From Pseudomonadota bacterium (lineage in GTDB: Bacteria > Pseudomonadota > Gammaproteobacteria > Pseudomonadales > Pseudomonadaceae), in contig JAEYXX010000175.1 in NCBI GenBank assembly GCA_023431055.1, forward strand, positions 1 to 61,500: a stretch of 61,500 nucleotides of DNA, written 5' to 3'. Positions 15,760 through 23,780 of the stretch are shown in pieces. A program made the position numbers and the translations under genes. The notes beneath the pieces were generated by a model. It was not told the origin of the DNA. It saw only the letters and a program-made list of their open reading frames with translations, and did not search any database. The stretch's first letter is position 1. The number at the start of each line of letters is the position of its first letter.

Positions 15760-16005
15760 TCAGTCGGCCTTATCAGCAGAAGCAGAGGATTGGGTACGGC
15801 GCGATACCGGCGCGACATGCGCCGAACCGTTGTTCAGGGCGATCATCAGGGCCTGCGCCCAGTGGCCCATCAGGCTGAACAGATCACCAGCACCGACCTG
15901 GCGGTTGGCGGTCTTGAGAACCCGGTGCAGGCAAGCATCGTCGTCATGACTGGACGGCGAGGACTTGAGCAAATCGCGTAGAGACTCTTCGAATGGATCG
16001 TGCAT
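15760..16005 (-). CDS. crfX: CrfX, small cytoplasmic protein
   Basis: This 81-residue protein starts MHDPFEESLRDLLK and contains a mid-region with one cysteine (DDDACLHRVL). It has no membrane segment. It sits between cmaX and cmpX exactly as crfX does in P. aeruginosa and P. fluorescens. The biochemical function is unknown; the gene belongs to the envelope-stress cluster with sigX. The next gene begins 1 bp after its stop, so the two are probably coupled. Confidence 0.82.
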   Translation of the reverse strand: MHDPFEESLRDLLKSSPSSHDDDACLHRVLKTANRQVGAGDLFSLMGHWAQALMIALNNGSAHVAPVSRRTQSSASADKAD

Positions 16006-16060
16006 GCGCACCTCACGGGATGTCACGGCTAGACGCAGTAGCCAGCGGATGAGTCACACA

Positions 16061-17047
16061 TCACAACCAACGCCAACGGCGAAAAAGCAGCAGTTGCACC
16101 AGCGCCAGAAGCCCCATGAGGCCGCAGGCGATGAAGAAGCCAATGGGGTTTTCGGCGCCCGGAATTCCGCCAACGTTGATGCCCAGCAGGCCGGTGAGGA
16201 AGGTCAACGGCAGGAACATGCCGGTGATCACCGTGAAGCGATACATGATGCGATTCATCCGTTCGCCAAGACGACGCCCCTCGGCTTCAAGCACCAGGCC
16301 GACACGCTCGCGGATCAGCTCGAGCTCCTCCAGATAGCGCGTCAGGCGGTTGTTCAGCTCGTTCCAGTAGTCATCGTCATCATCGACGAACCAGGGCTCT
16401 CGGTTGCGCGCCAGCTGGGCATAAAGGTCGCGCTGCGGCGCAAGAAAGCGCCGCAGGCCGGCCGCGCGCCGACGAACCTGCAGCATCAGGCTGTGATTGG
16501 GCAGATAGCGCTCGTTGTCATCGAGGCGATCTTCCTCTTCGTCGAGCTGCTCACTCAGCTCCAGGATCAGGTCATCGACGCGACTGGTCAGGTGCCGAGC
16601 CAACTCCAGAAGCAGTTCGGAGGAGGTTTTCGGGCCCTTGCCGGCCAGCAGATCGGCGATCAGTGCGTCGGTCGCGAGCAGCGGTCGCAGACGCAGGGAA
16701 ATCACCCGCCGGGCATCGGCGAAAATGCGCACCGAGACCATGTCCTCCGGCTCGGCGCCGGGATTGCGATTGACCCCACGCAGGAAGATCAGCAGCTCGT
16801 TGTTTGGCAAAGGCAACAGACGCGGCCGAGTGTTTTCTTCCAGCAGCAGGCCGCAGGCAAACTCATCCAGCCCACTGCTTTCGAATAGCCAGCGTCGTGC
16901 CTGCTCCTGGCTGCGATCCCAGTGCAGCCAAAGGCTTTCATGCTCGCCCAGCTGCAAGCTGTCCAGCTGATCGCGGCTGATGCTACGCGCACCGCCGCGA
17001 CCATCGAGGACGAAGGCATGCAACAGCGCCGATTCCTGATCCTGCAT
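16061..17047 (-). CDS. cmaX: CorA-superfamily metal transporter CmaX (ZntB-like)
   Basis: This 328-residue protein has a long soluble N-terminal domain and two C-terminal membrane helices. At the pore entrance it has GINVGG rather than the GMN of CorA magnesium channels. GIN is typical of the ZntB branch, which moves zinc. The helix after it (FFIACGLMGLLALVQLLLF) ends in a basic tail, as in the family. It is the first gene of the cmaX-crfX-cmpX-sigX block and lies 4 bp from the rraA stop. Zn2+ as substrate is inferred. Confidence 0.88.
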   Translation of the reverse strand: MQDQESALLHAFVLDGRGGARSISRDQLDSLQLGEHESLWLHWDRSQEQARRWLFESSGLDEFACGLLLEENTRPRLLPLPNNELLIFLRGVNRNPGAEPEDMVSVRIFADARRVISLRLRPLLATDALIADLLAGKGPKTSSELLLELARHLTSRVDDLILELSEQLDEEEDRLDDNERYLPNHSLMLQVRRRAAGLRRFLAPQRDLYAQLARNREPWFVDDDDDYWNELNNRLTRYLEELELIRERVGLVLEAEGRRLGERMNRIMYRFTVITGMFLPLTFLTGLLGINVGGIPGAENPIGFFIACGLMGLLALVQLLLFRRWRWL

Positions 17048-17051
17048 CGGC

Positions 17052-17540
17052 TTATTCCGGCATTTTCAGAGCTTGCGGGGATACGATGACACCGTTGTTG
17101 TCGGCATACAGGTACTCGCCCGGCTTGAAAGTGACGCCGCCAAAGGTGACCGGCACATTCAGATCACCGATGCCACGCTTGTCGGTCTTCATCGGATGGC
17201 TGGCCAGCGCCTGGACACCCAGATCGGTCTGCGCGATCACGTCGACGTCACGGATGCAGCCGTATACGACGATGCCTTCCCAGCCATTTTTGGCGGCCTT
17301 TTCGGCCAGCATGTCGCCCAGCAGTGCACGACGCAGGGAGCCACCACCATCGACCACCAGCACCTTGCCCTGACCGGGCAGATCGACCTGCTCCTTCACC
17401 AGCGAGTTGTCCTCATGGCACTTGATGGTGACGATCTGCCCTCCGAAGGAGTCGCGACCGCCGTAGTTGGCGAACATCGGCTCGACGACCTGAACCAGAT
17501 CAGGGTAGGCATCGCACAGATCAGGGGTGATGTAATGCAT
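17052..17540 (-). CDS. rraA: RraA family protein (regulator of ribonuclease E activity)
   Basis: This 162-residue protein shows the RraA core: [34 protein letters not shown] and [10 protein letters not shown]. The G-x-D/N and R-D residues also form the metal/oxoacid site of HMG/CHA aldolases in this fold. It may therefore bind RNase E, act as an aldolase, or both. The ATG at 17540 has AGGAG upstream. Confidence 0.9.
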   Translation of the reverse strand: MHYITPDLCDAYPDLVQVVEPMFANYGGRDSFGGQIVTIKCHEDNSLVKEQVDLPGQGKVLVVDGGGSLRRALLGDMLAEKAAKNGWEGIVVYGCIRDVDVIAQTDLGVQALASHPMKTDKRGIGDLNVPVTFGGVTFKPGEYLYADNNGVIVSPQALKMPE

Positions 17541-17661
17541 GACGGAACTCCTTTCGACAAATGGATGAACGGCAAGCAAGCGACAGCCCCGGAAATGACC
17601 ATCGACGCACGAGGCGTCACATATTACCGGTAAGCACCCGCCGAAGAAACGTTACGACAGC

Positions 17662-18651
17662 TCAGACACCTGCGACAAAGACCTGCTCGGCAGATTCCCC
17701 TAGCAGTTGCAGATGCTGCAGCCACTGCTCGAGCAGCGGCCAGACTTCGCGCTGCGCTTCCTTGCTCACCAGCATCTCGATATGCCCGAAGTCGCTGCTG
17801 AAGCCTTTGTCCTTGCCCAGCAGCAGAAATTGCCTCGGTGCAGCGCTGCATTGCTCCACCAGCTTGCGACAGGCCCAGGCAGGGTCCTGAGGATCGCCTA
17901 CAGCCGCCACGCCCAGAAGCGGTACGCGCATCTGCGCGAGACCTGCCCACCAGTCCTGCTCGCCGTCGCCGAAACGTCCGAACAGCTTGAGCCAGCGCAG
18001 GGTTTCCAGCGCCAGACCGATCGGCTCGTCTTCTGGCCCGCGCTTCAGGCGGCGCCCTGAAAGATAGGGGAAGGCACGCAGCAGTATACGAGCACCCCAC
18101 TCCACTGGCGGAATCTTCAAGGGCCAGTAGGTGCGGCTGATCTGACTGCCGAACAGCGCGGCCGAACGAGCACGCGACCGATCGAGATAACCGCCCCCCA
18201 GGACAGCTGCCAGAATTACCCCACCCAGGGAGTGACCGACCCAGTGCGCAGCCTGCCCTGTCTGCTCGAAGATGAAATCCGCGATGGCTGGCAGGTCGTA
18301 GCGCACGTACTGCGCGACATTGTTGTCGCGATAGCCTTGGTTGCGCGGCGACAGACCATGGCCACGCATCTCCGCTATCCAGATATCGAAGCCGGCGCGC
18401 GCCAGGTAGGCGCCCAGGCCGATACCCTTGGGCGAATACCAGAACCTTCGGTTGGAAAAACTGCCATGCAGCAACACCACGGGCACACCGCGCGCATCTT
18501 CGGCACCGGCCAGACCCAATCGAGTCAAGGCCAGTTCGACGCTGGAGTCCGGACTGTTGTTGGGCTTGAGAAGATAGACGTCTTCGCTGAGATCACCGCG
18601 CAGTTCGGCACTGATCAGGGCAACGGGGAAAAGCTCACTACTGCTTTGCAT
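17662..18651 (-). CDS. Alpha/beta hydrolase, probable esterase
   Basis: This 329-residue hydrolase has an HG oxyanion motif (VVLLHGSFSNRRFW), an EMRGHGLS strand and the nucleophile elbow GHSLGG. A late catalytic His is likely in FGHIEMLV. No signal peptide is seen. It lies in the same place as the esterase gene PA1771 of P. aeruginosa. The natural substrate is unknown. Confidence 0.85.
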   Translation of the reverse strand: MQSSSELFPVALISAELRGDLSEDVYLLKPNNSPDSSVELALTRLGLAGAEDARGVPVVLLHGSFSNRRFWYSPKGIGLGAYLARAGFDIWIAEMRGHGLSPRNQGYRDNNVAQYVRYDLPAIADFIFEQTGQAAHWVGHSLGGVILAAVLGGGYLDRSRARSAALFGSQISRTYWPLKIPPVEWGARILLRAFPYLSGRRLKRGPEDEPIGLALETLRWLKLFGRFGDGEQDWWAGLAQMRVPLLGVAAVGDPQDPAWACRKLVEQCSAAPRQFLLLGKDKGFSSDFGHIEMLVSKEAQREVWPLLEQWLQHLQLLGESAEQVFVAGV

Positions 18652-18758
18652 GAATCGGACAACCGCAATGGCGCTGCGCCATAAAGACGAACGAAACCCA
18701 TAAAAAACCGCCGGAGCGACGTGCGAATCGCTGGCGACGGCTAGGGGGACTGATCAGC

Positions 18759-18785
18759 AAAAAGGGCGGGTTCGACCCGCCCTTT
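18759..18785 (-). terminator. Terminator of ppsA
   Basis: AAAAGGGCGGG-TTCGA-CCCGCCCTTTT is a long perfect stem just past the ppsA stop. On the minus strand it ends in five T residues. Confidence 0.9.
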
Positions 18786-18804
18786 TCCGGTTCAGCGACG
18801 GGTA

Positions 18805-21177
18805 TCAGGCGGGCTGCGCTTCGGCCAGGAAGAACCAGGTATCGAGCACCGAATCCGGGTTCAGCGACACGCTCTCAATGCCCTGCTCCATCAGCCACTT
18901 GGCCAGATCCGGGTGGTCCGACGGGCCCTGGCCGCAGATGCCGATGTATTTGCCGGCCTTGTTGCAGGCGGCGATGGCATTGGCCAGCAGCTTCTTCACG
19001 GCCGGGTTACGCTCATCGAACAGATGGGCGACGATGCCGGAGTCACGATCCAGGCCCAGGGTCAGCTGGGTCAGGTCGTTGGAACCGATGGAGAAGCCGT
19101 CGAAGAACTCCAGGAACTCCTCGGCCAGCAGCGCGTTGGACGGCAGCTCGCACATCATGATGACCTTCAGGCCATCCTGACCGCGCGCCAGGCCATTGCT
19201 GGCCAGCAGCTCGACCACTTGCGACGCCTCGCCCAGGGTACGCACGAAGGGCACCATGATCTCGACGTTGGTCAGGCCCATCTCGTTGCGCACTTTCTTC
19301 AGCGCACGGCATTCCAGCTCGAAGCAGTCGCGGAAGGATTCGCTGATGTAGCGCGAAGCACCGCGGAAACCCAGCATCGGGTTTTCTTCTTCCGGCTCGT
19401 ACAGCTTGCCGCCGATCAGGTTGGCGTATTCGTTGGACTTGAAGTCCGACAGACGCACGATGACCTTCTTCGGCCAGAAAGCAGCGGCCAGGGTGCTGAT
19501 GCCCTCGACCAGCTTCTCGACGTAGAAGTCCACCGGATCGCCATAACCGGCGATGCGCTTCTCGACGCTGTCCTTGATCTCCGGCGGCAGGCTGGCGAAG
19601 TTCAGCAGCGCCTTCGGGTGCACGCCGATCATGCGGTTGATGATGAACTCCAGGCGGGCCAGGCCCACGCCTTCGTTCGGCAGTTGAGCGAAATCGAAGG
19701 CACGATCCGGGTTGCCGACGTTCATCATGATCTTGAACGGCAGTTCGGGCATGGCGTCTACCGAGTTCTTGCGGATGTCGAAGCCCAGTTCGCCTTCGAA
19801 GATGAAGCCGGTATCGCCCTCGGCGCAGGATACGGTCACGCCCTGGCCGTCCTTCAGGACGCTGGTGGCGTTGCCGCAACCGACCACGGCCGGGATGCCC
19901 AGCTCACGAGCGATGATCGCCGCGTGGCAGGTACGACCGCCGCGGTTGGTGACGATGGCGCTGGCGCGCTTCATTACCGGCTCCCAATCCGGGTCGGTCA
20001 TGTCGGAGACCAGCACATCGCCCGGCTGCACCTTGTCCATCTCGGACACATCGTGGATCACCCGCACCTTGCCGGCGCCGATGCGCTGACCGATGGCGCG
20101 CCCTTCCACCAGCACGGTGCCCTTCTCTTTCAGCAGGTAGCGCTCCATCACGGTGGCGCTGGAGCGGCTCTTCACGGTTTCCGGACGGGCCTGCACGATA
20201 TACAGCTTGCCGTCGTCACCGTCCTTGGCCCACTCGATGTCCATCGGACGGCCGTAGTGTTTCTCGATGATCAGCGCCTGCTTGGCCAGCTCGCTGACCT
20301 CGGCGTCGCTGATGCAGAAGCGCGCGCGCTCGGCGCGGTCGACTTCCACGGTCTTGACCGAACGACCGGCCTTGGCCTCGTCGCCGTAGACCATCTTGAT
20401 CGCCTTGCTGCCCAGGTTGCGACGCAGGATCGCCGGACGGCCGGCTTCCAGGGTCGGCTTGTGCACGTAGAACTCGTCGGGGTTCACCGCGCCCTGCACC
20501 ACGGTCTCGCCGAGACCATAGGCGCCAGTGATGAACACCACATCACGGAAGCCGGACTCGGTGTCCAGGGTGAACATCACACCGGCGGTGCCGGTTTCCG
20601 AACGCACCATGCGCTGCACACCAGCGGACAGGGCGACCAGCTTGTGGTCGAAGCCCTGGTGCACGCGATAGGCGATGGCGCGGTCATTGAACAGCGAGGC
20701 GAAGACTTCCTTGGTAGCGCGGATCACGTTGTCCACGCCGCGGATGTTGAGGAAGGTTTCCTGCTGGCCGGCGAAAGAGGCATCCGGCAGGTCTTCGGCG
20801 GTGGCGGAGGAACGCACGGCCACGGCCATGTTGTCGTTGCCGGCGCTCATGCTGGCGAAGGCTTCGCGAATCTGCTTGTCCAGCTCGGCCGGGAAGTCGG
20901 CCTCCATCACCCACTGGCGAATCTGCGCGCCGGTCTTGGCCAGGGCGTTGACGTCGTCGACGTCGAGCGCGTCGAGGGCCGCGTGGATCTGGGCATTCAG
21001 GCCGCTCTGCTCGAGGAAGTCGCGGTAGGCCTGAGCCGTAGTGGCGAAACCGCCGGGAACCGAGACGCCGGCGCCGGCCAGGTTGCTGATCATCTCGCCG
21101 AGGGATGCGTTTTTGCCCCCCACATGCTCTACATCGTGGACGCCGAGCTTATCGAGGGAAACTACGTACTCTACCAA
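18805..21177 (-). CDS. ppsA: Phosphoenolpyruvate synthase
   Basis: This 790-residue cytoplasmic enzyme converts pyruvate, ATP and water to PEP, AMP and phosphate for gluconeogenesis. The N-terminal pyruvate/ATP domain ([29 protein letters not shown]) is followed by the swivel domain with the phospho-carrier His in [15 protein letters not shown] and a C-terminal PEP-binding barrel ([17 protein letters not shown]). The start is TTG, preceded by GGAGAG at good distance, giving the usual [12 protein letters not shown]. It is divergent from its regulator ppsR. Activity is expected to be switched off by phosphorylation through PpsR. Confidence 0.97.
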   Translation of the reverse strand: MVEYVVSLDKLGVHDVEHVGGKNASLGEMISNLAGAGVSVPGGFATTAQAYRDFLEQSGLNAQIHAALDALDVDDVNALAKTGAQIRQWVMEADFPAELDKQIREAFASMSAGNDNMAVAVRSSATAEDLPDASFAGQQETFLNIRGVDNVIRATKEVFASLFNDRAIAYRVHQGFDHKLVALSAGVQRMVRSETGTAGVMFTLDTESGFRDVVFITGAYGLGETVVQGAVNPDEFYVHKPTLEAGRPAILRRNLGSKAIKMVYGDEAKAGRSVKTVEVDRAERARFCISDAEVSELAKQALIIEKHYGRPMDIEWAKDGDDGKLYIVQARPETVKSRSSATVMERYLLKEKGTVLVEGRAIGQRIGAGKVRVIHDVSEMDKVQPGDVLVSDMTDPDWEPVMKRASAIVTNRGGRTCHAAIIARELGIPAVVGCGNATSVLKDGQGVTVSCAEGDTGFIFEGELGFDIRKNSVDAMPELPFKIMMNVGNPDRAFDFAQLPNEGVGLARLEFIINRMIGVHPKALLNFASLPPEIKDSVEKRIAGYGDPVDFYVEKLVEGISTLAAAFWPKKVIVRLSDFKSNEYANLIGGKLYEPEEENPMLGFRGASRYISESFRDCFELECRALKKVRNEMGLTNVEIMVPFVRTLGEASQVVELLASNGLARGQDGLKVIMMCELPSNALLAEEFLEFFDGFSIGSNDLTQLTLGLDRDSGIVAHLFDERNPAVKKLLANAIAACNKAGKYIGICGQGPSDHPDLAKWLMEQGIESVSLNPDSVLDTWFFLAEAQPA

Positions 21178-21230
21178 GGTGATCTCTCCACTAAGATGTT
21201 GGAAAAGCTCAGAATTTGCGTAAAGCCAGC

Positions 21231-21335
21231 TGCGCTTCGGTCCTGCTGCGTTAAAAGCAGGCTCGTAATGCTCATGTGCTACAGCACACCCCGCTTACTC
21301 GCCTGCTTCTGCCTTGCATGGCTCTAGCTCGCAAG
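21231..21335 (+). repeat. ~105-bp interspersed repeat, copy A
   Basis: It shares long blocks with 55421-55525: GCGTTAAAA, CTCGCCTG, TGCCTTG, ATGGCTCTAGCTCGC. It can fold into an outer stem GCAGGC/GCCTGC (21257-21262, 21301-21306) and an inner stem TGTGC/GCACA (21275-21279, 21284-21288). It fills the middle of the ppsA-ppsR intergenic region (21178-21498), which otherwise shows only promoter-like AT-rich sequence near 21405-21470. Confidence 0.75.
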
Positions 21336-21498
21336 CCTTTGCACAAATTCTCGGGGGGGCTGGATGCTCTGGCGACGAACTGCCGCAAGATTGTGGCCTT
21401 GCCCTTGAATAAGTAACAATGCCGAACCCCATGGGCCCGGCGAAAAACGCGGCCTATCATAGCCAAGAATCGATCTCAGCTTAAGGCCTTTGGCGCAA

Positions 21499-22317
21499 AT
21501 GAAACGAACCGCTTTCTTCATCTCCGACGGCACCGGCATCACGGCCGAAACCCTGGGCCAGAGCTTGCTCGCGCAGTTCGAGAATATTCAATTCACCAAA
21601 CTTACGCGTCCTTATATCGACAGCGTCGATAAAGCGCGCGCCATGGTACAACAAATCGATGCCGCCGCCGAAAGGGATGGTGCACGTCCGATCATCTTCG
21701 ACACCATCGTCAATCGCGATATTCGTGCGATCCTCGATACCGCAAATGGTTTCATGATCGATATCTTCTCCACCTTCCTCTCGCCCCTGGAACAGGAGTT
21801 GAGTTCGCACTCCTCCTATTCCGTCGGCAAGTCGCACTCCATTGGCCAGCACTCCAACTACATGGAGCGCATCGAGGCGGTGAACTTCGCCCTGGACAAT
21901 GACGACGGCGCGCGCACCCATTATTACGACAAGGCCGATCTGATCCTGGTAGGCGTCTCGCGCTGCGGCAAAACGCCCACCTGTCTCTATATGGCGATGC
22001 AATACGGCATCCGCGCCGCCAACTACCCGCTGACCGAAGACGACATGGAGCGCCTGCAACTGCCCGACTCGCTGAAAAAGCATCGCGACAAGCTGTTCGG
22101 CCTGACCATCGACCCGGATCGCCTCACCGCCATCCGCCACGAACGCAAGCCCAACAGCCGCTACGCCAGCTACGCCCAGTGCGAGTTCGAAGTGCGCGAG
22201 GTGGAGAACCTGTTCCGCCGCGAAAACATCGCCTTCATCAATTCCACGCATTTCTCGGTGGAGGAAATCTCCGCCAAGATCCTGGTAGAAAAAGGTGTTG
22301 AAAGGCGCCTCAAATAA
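21499..22317 (+). CDS. ppsR: PEP synthase regulatory protein (kinase/pyrophosphorylase)
   Basis: This 272-residue DUF299-family protein inactivates PEP synthase by ADP-dependent phosphorylation of a Thr next to the catalytic His, and reactivates it by Pi-dependent removal. The N-terminus [20 protein letters not shown] is typical, and the P-loop-like [10 protein letters not shown] lies near residue 153. The ATG at 21499 was preferred over a TTG 9 bp upstream to match the family N-terminus. It is divergent from its target ppsA. Confidence 0.94.
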   Translation: MKRTAFFISDGTGITAETLGQSLLAQFENIQFTKLTRPYIDSVDKARAMVQQIDAAAERDGARPIIFDTIVNRDIRAILDTANGFMIDIFSTFLSPLEQELSSHSSYSVGKSHSIGQHSNYMERIEAVNFALDNDDGARTHYYDKADLILVGVSRCGKTPTCLYMAMQYGIRAANYPLTEDDMERLQLPDSLKKHRDKLFGLTIDPDRLTAIRHERKPNSRYASYAQCEFEVREVENLFRRENIAFINSTHFSVEEISAKILVEKGVERRLK

Positions 22318-22344
22318 CCGCTGCAAGCACATGTTTACAAAGGG

Positions 22345-22370
22345 AAAAGGCTCGATACTTCGAGCCTTTT
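22345..22370. terminator. Bidirectional terminator between ppsR and prpF
   Basis: AAAAGGCTCGA and TCGAGCCTTTT form an almost perfect A/T-ended stem between the convergent genes ppsR and prpF. Confidence 0.88.
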
Positions 22371-22382
22371 CTCATTCAGGAC

Positions 22383-23570
22383 CTAGAAGCTTTCAGCGGG
22401 TACGCGTACCCAGCCTTCCATCAGGATGCGCGCGCTACGGCTCATCACGGCCTTGGTCACCGTCCACTGACCATCGACCATCTTGGCCTGCGCGCCGACA
22501 CGCAGAGTGCCGGACGGATGGCCGAAACGTACCGCCTCGCGCTCGCCGCCACCGGCAGCCAGGTTGACCAGGGTGCCGGGAATCGCCGCCGCCGTGCCGA
22601 TAGCCACCGCGCAGGTGCCCATCATCGCGTGGTGCAGCTTGCCCATGGACAGCGCACGCACCAGCAGATCGACCTCACCGGCCTTCACATCCTTGCCGCT
22701 GGAGGTGCGGTAGTCCTTGGGCGGGCTGACGAAGGCGATCTTCGGAGTGTGCTGACGTGTCGCAGCCTCCGCGGCCGTCTTGATCAGGCCCATGCGCAGC
22801 GCACCAGCAATGCGGATCTGCTCGAAGCGCGCCAGTTGCACCGGATCGCCGTTGATATCCTCGCGCAACTCGGTGCCCCGATAGCCGATGTCTTCGGCAT
22901 TGACGAACACCGTCGGGATGCCGGCGGTGATCATGGTCGCCTTGAAGGTACCGATGCCGGGCACCTCGAGGTCATCGACCAGATTGCCGGTGGGGAACAT
23001 CGAGCCGCCATCCCCGCCATCGTCTGATGGGTCGAGGAATTCCAGCACGATCTCCGCCGCCGGGAAGGTCACGCCGTCCAGCTCGAAATCACCGGTTTCC
23101 TGCACCTGGCCATCAGTGACCGGCACGTGGGCGATGATGGTTTTCTGGATATTGGCCTGCCAGATGCGCACCACGCAGGTGCCGTTCTCCGGAATCCGCG
23201 CGGAATCGACCAAGCCGGCATGGATGGCGAAGGCACCTGCTGCGGTCGAGAGATTGCCGCAGTTGCCGCTCCAGTCGACGAAGGCCTTGTCGATGGAGAC
23301 CTGACCATAAAGGTAGTCGACATCGTGATCGGACTGGCTGCTTTTCGACAGAATCACGCACTTGGAAGTGCTCGATGTCGCCCCGCCCATGCCGTCGATA
23401 TGCGCTGAATAGGGGTCGGGGCTGCCGATCACGCGCATGAACAGCTTGTCACGCGCCGCGCCAGGCACCTGGCAGCGCTCGGGCAGATCCTGCAGACGGA
23501 AGAACACGCCCTTGCTGGTGCCGCCACGCATATAGGTGGCGGGGATTTTCACTTGCGGCAGATGAGCCAT
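22383..23570 (-). CDS. prpF: 2-methylaconitate cis-trans isomerase PrpF
   Basis: This 395-residue enzyme works with AcnD in propionate degradation, turning trans- into cis-2-methylaconitate. It has the diaminopimelate-epimerase-like fold. Family landmarks are YMRGGTSKGVFF near the N-terminus, SGNCGNLS, and MGKLHHAMMGTCAVA. The ATG at 23570 (MAHLPQVKIPATYMRGG) was chosen; the frame continues upstream without a better start. It is the last gene of the operon. A paralogue lies at 44028-45245. Confidence 0.93.
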   Translation of the reverse strand: MAHLPQVKIPATYMRGGTSKGVFFRLQDLPERCQVPGAARDKLFMRVIGSPDPYSAHIDGMGGATSSTSKCVILSKSSQSDHDVDYLYGQVSIDKAFVDWSGNCGNLSTAAGAFAIHAGLVDSARIPENGTCVVRIWQANIQKTIIAHVPVTDGQVQETGDFELDGVTFPAAEIVLEFLDPSDDGGDGGSMFPTGNLVDDLEVPGIGTFKATMITAGIPTVFVNAEDIGYRGTELREDINGDPVQLARFEQIRIAGALRMGLIKTAAEAATRQHTPKIAFVSPPKDYRTSSGKDVKAGEVDLLVRALSMGKLHHAMMGTCAVAIGTAAAIPGTLVNLAAGGGEREAVRFGHPSGTLRVGAQAKMVDGQWTVTKAVMSRSARILMEGWVRVPAESF

Positions 23571-23589
23571 AGCTGCAGTCCTGAAAAAT

Positions 23590-23650
23590 GGCCCGGATGC
23601 AATCCGGGATCGAATCATTCAACCTTGCCCCGGATTTCATCCGGGCTACG
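23590..23650. repeat. REP-like repeat, second member of the 474-531 family
   Basis: GCCCGGATGCAATCCGGG and CCCCGGATTTCATCCGGGCTACG are each palindromic and complementary to each other. It lies between acnD and prpF. Confidence 0.78.
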
Positions 23651-23656
23651 CGCTTG

Positions 23657-23766
23657 TCTCCCCTCTCCCGCTTGCGGGAGAGGGGCCGGGGGAGAGGGTC
23701 TATCAGACAACACCGAGCCGCCTGCACCACCCTCTCCCCAGCCCTCTCCCATAAAATGGGAGAGGG
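23657..23766. repeat. Compound palindromic element (CCCTCTCCC type)
   Basis: Hairpin CTCCCCTCTCCCGC/GGGAGAGGGG (23657-23684), then arms GGGGGAGAGGGT (23688-23699) and ACCCTCTCCCC (23729-23739), then hairpin CCCTCTCCC/GGGAGAGGG (23742-23766). Together with the REP at 23590 it packs the 210-bp acnD-prpF gap with strong secondary structure. Confidence 0.75.
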
Positions 23767-23780
23767 AGCAGACCGCGTCA

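Noticed and set aside
18913..21327. 804-codon open frame on the plus strand opposite ppsA
   Set aside because: It mirrors ppsA codon bias; no signal, motif or ribosome site supports it.
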